A stretch of 64,000 bases of DNA, taken from Arsenicicoccus dermatophilus. GTDB taxonomy: Bacteria; Actinomycetota; Actinomycetes; Actinomycetales; Dermatophilaceae. Positions within the stretch are counted from its first letter, which is position 1, and every line of letters begins with the position of its first letter. Below, piece by piece: positions 36,160-45,636 of this stretch. Made by a program: the position numbers and the translations under genes. The stretch lies in assembly GCF_022568795.1 (NCBI RefSeq), contig NZ_JAKZHU010000001.1, positions 1,674,001 to 1,738,000 on the forward strand, read 5' to 3'. Under the pieces are notes generated by a model. It searched no databases. It was not told the DNA's origin and worked only from the letters and a program-made list of their open reading frames with translations.

Positions 36160-38460
36160 ATGCGCCTGCGTCCCGCTCTGTTCCTGGCTCTCGTGCCTGC
36201 CCTGGCCGCGGGGGTGTCCGTCCCCGCGGCCGCGGCCGAGGATCCGGCGCCCGCCTGTCCGTGGGTCGGGTCCGACGCCCCCGCCGCCGAGCGCGCCGCG
36301 CAGCTCCTCGCCGCGATGACCTTGGACGACAAGCTGCAGATGGTCCACGGGTCCGCCGGCATCCTGCAGCCCTACGGCCCGACCTATGCCGGTCAGGTCA
36401 AGGCCAACCCCCGCCTGTGCATCCCCGCCCTGAGCCCCACCGACGGGCCGGCCGGGGTGGGCAACGGCAAGACCGGCGTCACCCAGCTGCCGGCCCCCAT
36501 CGCCCTCGGCGCGACCTGGGACCGGGCCCTGGCCCGGCGGTACGGCGAGGTCATCGGCGCCGAGACCGTGGGCAAGGGCGCCAACTACGCCCTCGGGCCG
36601 GGCCTGGACATCGCCCGCGACCCCCGCGCCGGCCGCCACTTCGAGGACCTCGGCGAGGACCCCGACCTGATCGGGCAGCTCGCCCTCCAGGAGTCCCAGG
36701 GCATCCAGTCCCAGGGCTCGCTGTCCGTGGCCAAGCACCTGGCGGCATACACCCAGGAGACCGGTCGCAACACCGCCCAGGGCGACGCCAAGGTCGACGA
36801 GCGCACCCTCCAGGAGCTCTACCTCGCGCCCTACGAGCCGCTGGTGGCCGGCGGCGTGGACTCGGTCATGTGCTCCTACAACAAGGTCAACGGTGTTCAC
36901 GCCTGCAACGACACCTACACGATGACGCAGGTCCTCAAGGGCCAGCTCGGCTTCCGCGGCTTCACCATCAGCGACTGGTTCGGGATGCACGCGTCCACGG
37001 CGTCGGCCAACGCCGGGCTCGACCTGCAGATGCCCGACACCTGCTACTACGACAAGCGACTGCGGGCGGCGATCAACGACAAGCTCGTGCCGCAGGCGCG
37101 GCTGGACGACATGGTCCGCCGGATCACCACGCAGATGTTCGAGCGGGGACTCTTCGACCGCAAGGTCACCGGCACGCCCGACACCCGGGTGACCAACGAC
37201 AAGAACGCCAAGGTCGCCCAGGACGTGGCGGCCGCCGGCATGGTGCTGATGCGCAACACCGACGGCCTGCTGCCGCTGGACCCTGCCCGCACCCGCAGCA
37301 TGGCCGTGATCGGCTCCGCCGCCGGCCGCAACACCCTCGGCTCCGGTGGCGGTTCGGCCCACGTGGTGGCGGACAAGGTGTCCACCCCCCTGGAGGCTCT
37401 CGCCGCCGAGGCCGCCCACAACGGCACGACCTTCTCGTCCTACACCGGAGCCATCCCGGCGGCCGCCGCCGACAAGGCCCGGGGCGCCGACGTGGCCGTG
37501 GTCGTGGTCAGCAAGCTCGTGTCCGAGTCCAAGGACGAGGGCGACCTGCTGCTCTCCGCCACCGACCGGGCGATCCTGGACGCGGTCACCAAGGCCAACC
37601 CCAACACCGTCGTCGTCGTCAACACCGGTGCGCCCGTGGACCTCTCACCGGCCGCCACGGCGCGGGCCGTCCTTGCCGCGTGGTACCCCGGCCAGTCCTA
37701 CGGCGTGACCCTGGCCGACGTGCTCTACGGCCGCACCAACCCCTCCGGCCGCCTGCCCGTCACCTGGCCCGCGTCGCAGGACCAGCTGCCGGCCGCCGCC
37801 CGGGACCGCTTCCCCGGCGGCGAGCACTCCGAGGGCCTGGCCGTCGGGTACCGGTGGTACGCCCAGGAGAAGAAGACGCCGCTCGGCGCCTTCGGGTCGG
37901 GCCTGTCCTACACCACCTTCGACTACTCCGGACTCAAGGTCGGGGCCGAGACCGCCGACGGGTCCTTCCCGGTGACCGTGACGGTCCGCAACACCGGCTC
38001 CCGGGCCGGATCCGTCGTCCCGCAGGTGTATGTCGACCAGCCGGCGGGCGCCCCGGCGACCCCGCGAGCCCTCAAGGACTTCGCCAAGGTCGCGCTGGCT
38101 CCCGGCGAGTCGCGCCAGGTGACGATGACCCTGACCACCCGCGACCTGTCCCACTGGGACGTGGCGCAGCACCGCTGGGTGCGGTCCGCCGGAAGCTACC
38201 CGGTCCACGTCGGCGACAGCGCCGTGGACCTGCGCCTGCACGGGGCCGCGAAGGTCGATGCCACCACGACCACCTCCCCCGCCACCCCGGCGGCCCCCAA
38301 GGGCACCCCGGAGGGCAACGAGACGGCCGGCGAGTCGCTCAAGGACACCTTCGTCTGCGGCAACGGCGGGTTCATGGCGGGTGGCGTGGGGCTCGCGTCC
38401 TACTTCGGGCTCGCCCCGCAGCCGCAGGCCGTGGTCGCGCCGACCGACGACGTCCGCTGA
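36160..38460 (+). CDS. Secreted glycoside hydrolase family 3 (beta-glucosidase type)
   Basis: A 766-residue exported enzyme that removes terminal beta-linked sugars. Signal peptide 1-27 (LVPALAAGVSVPAAAAE). The (beta/alpha)8 domain contains KHLAAYTQETGRN, SVMCSYNKVNG and the nucleophile in FTISDWFGMHAS (Asp272). The C-terminal sandwich has VLMRNTDGLLPL, LAAWYPGQSYG and NPSGRLPVTWP, and a fibronectin III-like domain (TVRNTGSRAGSVVPQVYVD) follows. The last 70 residues are Thr/Pro-rich with a short hydrophobic end and could tether it to the envelope. The donor sugar cannot be told. Terminator hairpin follows. Confidence 0.95.
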   Translation: MRLRPALFLALVPALAAGVSVPAAAAEDPAPACPWVGSDAPAAERAAQLLAAMTLDDKLQMVHGSAGILQPYGPTYAGQVKANPRLCIPALSPTDGPAGVGNGKTGVTQLPAPIALGATWDRALARRYGEVIGAETVGKGANYALGPGLDIARDPRAGRHFEDLGEDPDLIGQLALQESQGIQSQGSLSVAKHLAAYTQETGRNTAQGDAKVDERTLQELYLAPYEPLVAGGVDSVMCSYNKVNGVHACNDTYTMTQVLKGQLGFRGFTISDWFGMHASTASANAGLDLQMPDTCYYDKRLRAAINDKLVPQARLDDMVRRITTQMFERGLFDRKVTGTPDTRVTNDKNAKVAQDVAAAGMVLMRNTDGLLPLDPARTRSMAVIGSAAGRNTLGSGGGSAHVVADKVSTPLEALAAEAAHNGTTFSSYTGAIPAAAADKARGADVAVVVVSKLVSESKDEGDLLLSATDRAILDAVTKANPNTVVVVNTGAPVDLSPAATARAVLAAWYPGQSYGVTLADVLYGRTNPSGRLPVTWPASQDQLPAAARDRFPGGEHSEGLAVGYRWYAQEKKTPLGAFGSGLSYTTFDYSGLKVGAETADGSFPVTVTVRNTGSRAGSVVPQVYVDQPAGAPATPRALKDFAKVALAPGESRQVTMTLTTRDLSHWDVAQHRWVRSAGSYPVHVGDSAVDLRLHGAAKVDATTTTSPATPAAPKGTPEGNETAGESLKDTFVCGNGGFMAGGVGLASYFGLAPQPQAVVAPTDDVR

Positions 38461-38553
38461 CGACCCCGCCGGCCCGCGCGGGGTTCCTGCGCCGCATCGC
38501 ACGCGCGGTCCGGCCGGCGCGGCCGGTCTCGTCCGCCACCGCGCGGTCGGCAT

Positions 38554-38596
38554 CCTGGCCCGGTCCTCTCCCACCGTGGGAGGAGACCGGGCCAGG
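38554..38596. terminator. Terminator hairpin after GH3
   Basis: A 12-bp perfect outer stem (38554-38565 with 38585-38596) continues inward with TCCCAC/GTGGGA. It lies about 94 bases after the GH3 stop. Confidence 0.75.
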
Positions 38597-38690
38597 ACCC
38601 GTCCTCCCCCGACCACCTGATCGCTGCCCCTCGACGGCAGGTGCGCCTGCGCCCGTCCCCGCGGTCACGACCTGTGATGGACTGTCCGGC

Positions 38691-39452
38691 ATGACGACTC
38701 CCTGGCAGCCTCTCGTCGACCGTGTGCTGACCACGCTGCGCCACCTCCTGGGTGAGGACCTGGTGGCGGTGTGGGTGCACGGGTCGGCGGCCCAGGGCGC
38801 GTTCGTCCTCGGGCGCAGCGACCTCGACGTCCTGGTCGTCGTCCCCGACCACGCCGAGGCGGACTGGGGCGAGGTCGGTCGCGCCATCGCCGCGGCGGCG
38901 ACGGACCGGGGCCGGGAGTCGATCCCCTTGGAGCTCAGCATCATCCGCCGGTCGCTGGCCGAGACCCCGCGCGAGCCCTGGTCGTTCGCGGTGCACGTGG
39001 CGACCCAGCCCGGGCAGCAACGAGACTCGCGCGTCGTGCTGGACGACGGACGCGGCGACATCGACCTCCTGCTGCACCTCGCCGTCACCCGCCAGCACGG
39101 GGTCACGCTGCTCGGCCCTTCCCCCGACGCCCTCGTCGGGGAGGTCGACCGTGACGCCGTGGTGGCCCAGCTCGTCGAGGAGCTGCAGTGGGCCGTCGAC
39201 GAGGCGGACGAGTGCTGTGCGGTGCTGAATGCCTGCCGCGCCTGGCGATTCGCCGAGACCAGGGAGCTGGTGAGCAAGGTCGAGGGCGGGGAGTGGGCGC
39301 GGACCCGGCTGCCGGACCACGCCGCCGTCATCGAGCGGTGCCTGGCCCGGCGGGGCGGGGTCGAGCGGGGCGGCAGCGAGCGGGGCGAACCGGCCACCAT
39401 GGCGGGGCGGGCGCTGGTGGCCGAGGTGCTCGACGAGCTGACCTGGGGCTGA
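38691..39452 (+). CDS. Nucleotidyltransferase resembling aminoglycoside 3''-adenylyltransferase (AadA)
   Basis: A 253-residue protein. The N-terminal nucleotidyltransferase domain has VWVHGSAAQGAFVLGRSDLD, the GSxx(G)...DxD metal site, then VVVPDHAEADW and PLELSII. The C-terminal domain has AVLNACRAWRFAETRELVSK and the helical bundle seen in AadA/ANT(3'') enzymes. It would add AMP to a small molecule, possibly streptomycin or spectinomycin. Chromosomal members in actinobacteria are often not resistance genes, so the substrate is open. It stands alone after the GH3 terminator with no mobile-element signs. Confidence 0.8.
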   Translation: MTTPWQPLVDRVLTTLRHLLGEDLVAVWVHGSAAQGAFVLGRSDLDVLVVVPDHAEADWGEVGRAIAAAATDRGRESIPLELSIIRRSLAETPREPWSFAVHVATQPGQQRDSRVVLDDGRGDIDLLLHLAVTRQHGVTLLGPSPDALVGEVDRDAVVAQLVEELQWAVDEADECCAVLNACRAWRFAETRELVSKVEGGEWARTRLPDHAAVIERCLARRGGVERGGSERGEPATMAGRALVAEVLDELTWG

Positions 39453-39707
39453 CCGGCAGGGCTGCGGGTGGGCCCGTCTCGTGTCCCCGCACCTGGCTGC
39501 GGCCCGGCCACGGACGGGCACGCCGCACGCAAGTCCCTCGGCCTGCACCGAGACGGACCACCGCCGCCGAGACCGGGCCGTCGCCGCCGCGGACCCGTCA
39601 CCGCTCGTCGCTCGAGAACGACCGGTGACGGGCTCGCTCTCGTGCCCCGTGGGCGCTGCGAGCGCGGCAAGGGAGCGCCGGGCGGGCACGCAGGAGGACG
39701 GCGCGGA

Positions 39708-39736
39708 CGGGCGGGCCCCTGCAGGGAGCCCGCCCG
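39708..39736. terminator. Terminator of the ilvBNC operon
   Basis: A 9-bp perfect stem (39708-39716 with 39728-39736) 12 bases after the ilvC stop. The 255 bases between it and the nucleotidyltransferase gene show no gene. Confidence 0.65.
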
Positions 39737-39747
39737 GCGCGGCGGGG

Positions 39748-40896
<1,149 letters not shown>

Positions 40897-41403
40897 TCAG
40901 CGTCCGGAGCGGTCGGTGATGCTGCGCGAACCCCGCCCGATGGCGACGAGTCCGGACTGGACCAGCTCCTTGACGCCGAAGGGTTCGAGCAGGCCGAGGA
41001 GGGCCTCGAGCTTGAGGACGTTGCCGGTCGCCTCGATCACCATGGTGTCCGGGCCGACGTCGACGACCTTGGCGCGGAACATCTCCACGACCTGCATGAC
41101 CTGGCCGCGGTGGCCGGCGTCGGCGCGCACCTTGACCAGGATGATGTGCCGCTGGACCGACTGGTCGGGCTGCAGCTCGACGACCTTGAGCACCTCGACG
41201 AGCTTGTTGAGCTGCTTGGTGACCTGCTCGAGCGGGAGCATGTCGACGTCGACGCGGATCGTCATGCGGGAGATCTCGGGGTGCTCGGTCTCGCCGACCG
41301 CGAGCGCCTCGATGTTGTAGCCGCGGCGGGAGAACAGCGCGGCGATCCGGGTGAGGACGCCGGGCTTGTTCTCGACCAGGACGGACAGGGTGTGCTTGCT
41401 CAT
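40897..41403 (-). CDS. ilvN: Acetolactate synthase small (regulatory) subunit
   Basis: Regulates acetolactate synthase and gives valine feedback inhibition. The 168-residue protein has an N-terminal ACT domain, [21 protein letters not shown] and [13 protein letters not shown], followed by the C-terminal domain ([21 protein letters not shown]). Its ATG overlaps the ilvB stop by four bases. Normal length. Confidence 0.97.
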   Translation of the reverse strand: MSKHTLSVLVENKPGVLTRIAALFSRRGYNIEALAVGETEHPEISRMTIRVDVDMLPLEQVTKQLNKLVEVLKVVELQPDQSVQRHIILVKVRADAGHRGQVMQVVEMFRAKVVDVGPDTMVIEATGNVLKLEALLGLLEPFGVKELVQSGLVAIGRGSRSITDRSGR

Positions 41404-43253
41404 TCGTCATCACTCCACTGCGGGGCCAGGCCCTTGGCGATCTGGATCTGGTCGTTGCCGACGCCGGCGGGGACCATGGGCCACACCATGGCGTCGCGGC
41501 TCACCACGAAGTCGACGACGACGGGCCGGTCGTGGATCGCCATGGCCGCCTCGATGGTCTCGTCGATGCGGGCGGGATCCTCGCAGCGCAGCCCGGCGCA
41601 GCCGTAGGCCTCGGCGAGCTTGACGAAGTCGGGGATGCGCACCTGGTCGTGGCTGGTGTGCAGGTCGGTGTTGGAGTAGCGCTCGTCGTAGAACAGCGTC
41701 TGCCACTGGCGGACCATGCCGAGCGAGGAGTTGTTGATGACGGCGACCTTGATCGGGAGGTCGTTGATCAGGCAGGTCGCGAGCTCCTGGTTGGTCATCT
41801 GGAAGCAGCCGTCGCCGTCGATGGCCCACACGGTGCGGGCGGGGTCGCCGGCCTTGGCGCCCATGGCGGCCGGCACGGCGAAGCCCATGGTCCCGGCGCC
41901 GCCGGAGTTGATCCACTGGCGGGGGCGCTCGTAGCCGATGAACTGGGAGGCCCACATCTGGTGCTGCCCGACGCCGGAGCAGTAGATCGCCTCCGGGCCG
42001 ACGAGGGCGCCGAGACGCTCGATGACCCGCTGGGGGGCGATGGTGGTGTCGTCCTCGTGGACGTAGCCGACGGGGTAGGTCTCCTGCCAGCCCTGCGCGG
42101 TCGCGACCCAGGCGGCGTGGTCCCCCACGTCGGGGGCGCCGGTGTCGCCGGTGCTCTGCAGCTCGGTGAGCAGGTCGGTGATGACCTCCTTGCAGTCGCC
42201 GACGATGGGGACGTCGGCCAGGCGGTTCTTGCCGATCTCGGCGGGGTCGATGTCGGCATGGATGACTGCGGCGCCGGGGGCGAAGGTGGACAGCTGCCCG
42301 GTGACCCGGTCGTCGAAGCGGGCGCCGAGGGTGATGAGCAGGTCGGCCTTCTGCAGCGCGGTGACCGCGGCGACGGAGCCGTGCATGCCGGGCATGCCCA
42401 GGTGCAGGGGGTGGCTGTCGGGGAAGGCGCCACGTGCCATGAGCGTGGTGACCACGGGGATGCTGGTGAGGTCGACCAGGCGGCGCAGCTCCTCGTGGGC
42501 CTCGGCGCGGATGACCCCGCCGCCGACGTACAGCACCGGGCGCTCGCTCCGGCGGATCAGGCGGGCGGCCTCGCGGATCTGCTTGTGGTGCGGGTGGGTC
42601 ACCGGGTGGTAGCCGGGCAGCTCGAAGGTCGGGGGCCAGGAGAAGGTGGTCCGAGCCTGGAGGGCGTCCTTGGTGATGTCGACCAGGACGGGTCCGGGGC
42701 GGCCGGTGCTCGCGATGTGGAAGGCCTCGGCGACGGACTGCGGGATCCGGGCGGGGTCGGTCACCAGGTAGTTGTGCTTGGTGATCGGCATGGTGATCCC
42801 GCGGATGTCGGCCTCCTGGAAGGCATCCGTGCCGATCATCCCCGAGCCGACCTGCCCGGTGATCGCCACGATCGGCACCGAGTCCATGTGGGCGTCCATG
42901 ATCGCGGTGACCAGGTTGGTCGCGCCGGGGCCGCTGGTCGCCAGGCACACCCCGACCTTGCCGGTGGCCACCGCGTAGCCCTGGGCGGCGTGGCCGGCGC
43001 CCTGCTCGTGCCGCACCAGCACGTGGCGCACCGTGGCCGAGTCGAGGAGCGGGTCGTAGGCCGGGAGGATCGCTCCGCCGGGGATGCCGAAGACCGTGTC
43101 GACGTCGAGGGCCTCGAGCGCGAGGACGAGCGCCTGGGCGCCGGTGACCTCGACGGGGTGGCGCTGCCGCAGCGACGCGGCGAGACTCGACGGGCTGGGC
43201 GCGGGCGACGCGCCCGGGCGGGTGGGCGAAGCGGACGACGAGGTGTCGGTCAC
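41400..43253 (-). CDS. ilvB: Acetolactate synthase large subunit
   Basis: ThDP- and FAD-dependent condensation of two pyruvates, or pyruvate with 2-oxobutyrate, the first shared step of branched-chain amino acid synthesis. In 617 residues: [20 protein letters not shown], the catalytic Glu in [31 protein letters not shown], and the ThDP motif [15 protein letters not shown]...NN. A Ser/Pro/Ala-rich N-terminal extension of about 30 residues precedes the fold. GTG 43253 has GAGGTG at good spacing. A leader with attenuator precedes the gene. Confidence 0.97.
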   Translation of the reverse strand: MTDTSSSASPTRPGASPAPSPSSLAASLRQRHPVEVTGAQALVLALEALDVDTVFGIPGGAILPAYDPLLDSATVRHVLVRHEQGAGHAAQGYAVATGKVGVCLATSGPGATNLVTAIMDAHMDSVPIVAITGQVGSGMIGTDAFQEADIRGITMPITKHNYLVTDPARIPQSVAEAFHIASTGRPGPVLVDITKDALQARTTFSWPPTFELPGYHPVTHPHHKQIREAARLIRRSERPVLYVGGGVIRAEAHEELRRLVDLTSIPVVTTLMARGAFPDSHPLHLGMPGMHGSVAAVTALQKADLLITLGARFDDRVTGQLSTFAPGAAVIHADIDPAEIGKNRLADVPIVGDCKEVITDLLTELQSTGDTGAPDVGDHAAWVATAQGWQETYPVGYVHEDDTTIAPQRVIERLGALVGPEAIYCSGVGQHQMWASQFIGYERPRQWINSGGAGTMGFAVPAAMGAKAGDPARTVWAIDGDGCFQMTNQELATCLINDLPIKVAVINNSSLGMVRQWQTLFYDERYSNTDLHTSHDQVRIPDFVKLAEAYGCAGLRCEDPARIDETIEAAMAIHDRPVVVDFVVSRDAMVWPMVPAGVGNDQIQIAKGLAPQWSDDE

Positions 43254-43317
43254 GGTCGTTCACCTCTTTCGGCTCGGTCTGGATCGTGGCTGCACGGCGT
43301 CGGGTGACGCCGACACG

Positions 43318-43352
43318 AAAAAACCCCTGCCCCGGGGAGGGGACGCAGGGGT
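43318..43352 (-). terminator. Attenuator (rho-independent terminator) in the ilvB leader
   Basis: In RNA sense ACCCCUGC (43352-43345) pairs with GCAGGGGU (43330-43323), followed by a run of six U. It lies between the leader peptide stop and the ilvB start, about 65 bases before the GTG. An intrinsic terminator inside the 5' leader of an amino acid operon is the mark of transcription attenuation. Confidence 0.85.
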
Positions 43353-43395
43353 GGCGCTCGGTCGACGGCCGCAGCGGTGCGGGTCGGCTGAGCGC

Positions 43396-43482
43396 TCAGG
43401 GAAGTACGAGGAGGGTGGCCACGGGACAACAGTCCCCCGGACCCCTCCTCCCGTCAAAGGGCGGGCGGCGTCGTCTCGACAT
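43396..43482 (-). CDS. ilvL: ilvB leader peptide (28 residues, or 8 from an internal GTG)
   Basis: The frame begins at ATG 43482 with MSRRRRPPFDG and ends ...CCPVATLLVLP-stop; an alternative GTG at 43422 gives just MATLLVLP. The run Leu-Leu-Val-Leu (CTC CTC GTA CTT) directly before the stop matches the regulatory-codon design of branched-chain leader peptides; Corynebacterium ilvB also has a short leader. Stalling at these codons would free ilvB from the terminator at 43318-43352. The short form is more like known leaders, but which start is used cannot be told. Confidence 0.7.
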   Translation of the reverse strand: MSRRRRPPFDGRRGPGDCCPVATLLVLP

Positions 43483-43588
43483 ACGGTCACGGAAGGGAAG
43501 GTCGCCCGCACGCGCTGTGACCTGCACCGCACCGACCGCACGGTCGTGGCGCGCCTTGGGAGACTGGGCGCGAACCCCAGGAGGACCC

Positions 43589-45085
43589 ATGGCCACCCAG
43601 ACCCGCCGCACCGCCCTCGAGCTCGTCGACCTCGTCCTGGACGACGGCACCTTCAGCCGCTGGGACGTCGAGCCCGTGCCCGTCCCCCTGACCGAGGAGT
43701 ATGCCGAGGAGCTGCGGGCCGCCCGCGAGCGGACCGGGCTGGACGAGTCGGTCGTCACCGGCGAGGGCCTGCTGCGCGGGCGCCGGGTCGCCGTGGTGGT
43801 GTGCGAGTTCGGCTTCCTGGGTGGGTCGATCGGCGTGGCGGCCGCCGAGCGCCTGGTGCTCGCCATCGAGCGGGCGACGCGGGAGCGGCTGCCGCTGCTG
43901 GCCGCCCCGGTCTCGGGCGGCACCCGCATGCAGGAGGGCACCACGGCCTTCCTGCAGATGGTCAAGATCACCGCGGCCGTCATGGCGCACAAGGCCGCCC
44001 ACCTGCCCTACCTCGTCTACCTGCGACACCCCACGACCGGCGGGGTGCTCGCGTCGTGGGGCTCCCTCGGCCACATCACCGTGGCCGAGCCCGGCTCCCT
44101 CGTGGGCTTCCTCGGGCCGCGGGTCTACGAGGCGCTGCACGGCGAGCGCTTCCCCGAGGGTGTGCAGCTCGCCGAGAACCTCCACGACAAGGGCATCGTC
44201 GACGCGGTGCTCGCCCCCGAGGACCTCGCGGACATCGCCGACCGGACGCTGACGGTGATGCTCGCCGAGACCGAGGGCCTGCCCGAGCAGCACCCCCAGC
44301 CGCAGCCGGAGCTGCCGGACCTGCCGGCCTGGGACTCGATCACCCTGTCCCGCAAGCGGGACCGCCCCGGGCTGCGGCGGCTGCTGAAGTACGCCGCCTC
44401 GGACGTGGTGCCCCTCAACGGCACCGGCGCGGGCGAGTCCGACCCGGGGCTGCAGCTGGCGCTCGCGACCTTCGGCGGGGCGCCGTGCGTGGTCCTCGGC
44501 CAGTGCCGGCGCGGCCAGACCGAGTCCCAGCAGCTCGGGCCGGGCGCGCTGCGCGAGGCTCGCCGGGGGATGCGGTTGTCCAGCGAGCTGCACCTGCCGC
44601 TCGTCACCGTCATCGACACCCGCGGTGCCGCGCTGTCCAAGGAGGCCGAGGAGGGGGGTCTCGCCGGCGAGATCGCCCGCTGCCTGGCCGACCTGGTGAC
44701 CCTGCCCTCCCCCACGGTGTCCGTGCTGCTCGGCGAGGGCACCGGCGGGATCGCCCTGGCCCTCGTGCCGGCCGACCGGGTGCTGGCCGCCCAGCACGCC
44801 TGGCTGTCGCCGTTGCCGCCGGAGGGCGCGAGCGCCATCGTGCACCGCGACACCAGCCGGGCCCCGCAGATGGCGCAGGCCCAGGGGGTCCGCTCCCGGG
44901 ACCTGCTGGCCGCGGGCATCGTGGACCGGGTGGTGCCGGAGGACCCGGAGGCCGCGGAGGCGCCGGTGGCCTTCTGCCGGGCCATGGGCGAGGCGCTGCG
45001 GGAGGAGATCCTGGCGGTGCTGGCGCTGGACGAGCAGGAGCGCCGGCGGCGGCGCCTCGACCGCTACCGGTCCCTGGGACTGTGA
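43589..45085 (+). CDS. Fused beta/alpha acyl-CoA carboxyltransferase
   Basis: A 498-residue protein joining both carboxyltransferase halves. The N-terminal half is AccD-like: GEGLLRGRRVAVVVCEFGFL, GGSIGVAAAERLVLAIERAT and PVSGGTRMQEGTTAFLQMVK. The C-terminal half from about 285 is AccA-like: CVVLGQCRRGQTESQ, VTVIDTRGAALSKEAEEGG and SVLLGEGTGGIALAL. No zinc-finger cysteines are seen at the N-terminus. It would move CO2 from biotin to acetyl- or another acyl-CoA. No biotin carboxylase or carrier gene is close. ATG 43589 has AGGAGG. Divergent from the ilvB leader. Confidence 0.88.
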   Translation: MATQTRRTALELVDLVLDDGTFSRWDVEPVPVPLTEEYAEELRAARERTGLDESVVTGEGLLRGRRVAVVVCEFGFLGGSIGVAAAERLVLAIERATRERLPLLAAPVSGGTRMQEGTTAFLQMVKITAAVMAHKAAHLPYLVYLRHPTTGGVLASWGSLGHITVAEPGSLVGFLGPRVYEALHGERFPEGVQLAENLHDKGIVDAVLAPEDLADIADRTLTVMLAETEGLPEQHPQPQPELPDLPAWDSITLSRKRDRPGLRRLLKYAASDVVPLNGTGAGESDPGLQLALATFGGAPCVVLGQCRRGQTESQQLGPGALREARRGMRLSSELHLPLVTVIDTRGAALSKEAEEGGLAGEIARCLADLVTLPSPTVSVLLGEGTGGIALALVPADRVLAAQHAWLSPLPPEGASAIVHRDTSRAPQMAQAQGVRSRDLLAAGIVDRVVPEDPEAAEAPVAFCRAMGEALREEILAVLALDEQERRRRRLDRYRSLGL

Positions 45086-45113
45086 GTCGTCTCCGGGCCG
45101 GGCCGCACCCGGG

Positions 45114-45626
45114 TCAGCCCCGCGGCACCGCGACCGCCACCAGGTCGGCGGTCGCCGCGCCGACCTCGAGCCACTCGCGGTCGGCCTCCAGCACGCAGAT
45201 CGTCGACGTCGGGAAGCCCTGGTCGAGCGCCTCGGCCACCTCGACCGGGCTGTCCGACGAGGCCAGGGTGCTGGCGAGCATGGGCATCCCCGGCGCGTGG
45301 CCGAGGATCAGGACGGTGGTCGCCTCGTCGGGCAGGTGGGTGACCTCGGCGAGCAGGTGGTCCAGCGACGCCTCGTAGATCGTCTCCGTGGCCCGCACCT
45401 CCCGCGCGGACGCGCCGCCCTCGACGGCCGCCTCCCAGGTCTGCCGGGTGCGCACCGCGTCGGAGAGCACCACCAGGTCGATCTCCCCGACCTGCTGGGC
45501 CAGCCACTCCCCCGCGGCCCGCGAGTGCGCGAGTCCCTCCTCGGTGAGCGGCCGCTCGTGGTCGGGGCCGCCGGTGGCCGCCTCGGAGTGACGCATCAGG
45601 ACCAGGGTGCGCGTGGGGGTCGTCAT
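45114..45626 (-). CDS. SixA-like histidine phosphatase
   Basis: A 170-residue member of the phosphoglycerate mutase-like superfamily. The phosphohistidine RHG-type motif is LVLMRHSEA at residues 7-15, with LTEEGLAHSRAAGEWLA and the second catalytic His in TVLILGHAPGM. Close to SixA, which removes phosphate from phosphohistidine proteins, but members also act on small phosphates. It starts 10 bases after the GH65 stop (or overlaps it if ATG 45644 is used), so both are in one transcript, perhaps linking sugar phosphorolysis with dephosphorylation. Confidence 0.88.
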   Translation of the reverse strand: MTTPTRTLVLMRHSEAATGGPDHERPLTEEGLAHSRAAGEWLAQQVGEIDLVVLSDAVRTRQTWEAAVEGGASAREVRATETIYEASLDHLLAEVTHLPDEATTVLILGHAPGMPMLASTLASSDSPVEVAEALDQGFPTSTICVLEADREWLEVGAATADLVAVAVPRG

Positions 45627-45636
45627 ACGGCCATCT

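Noticed and set aside
41410-43263. 617-residue minus-strand frame overlapping ilvB
   Set aside because: Another frame of the same strand as ilvB, with no recognisable motifs; a shadow.
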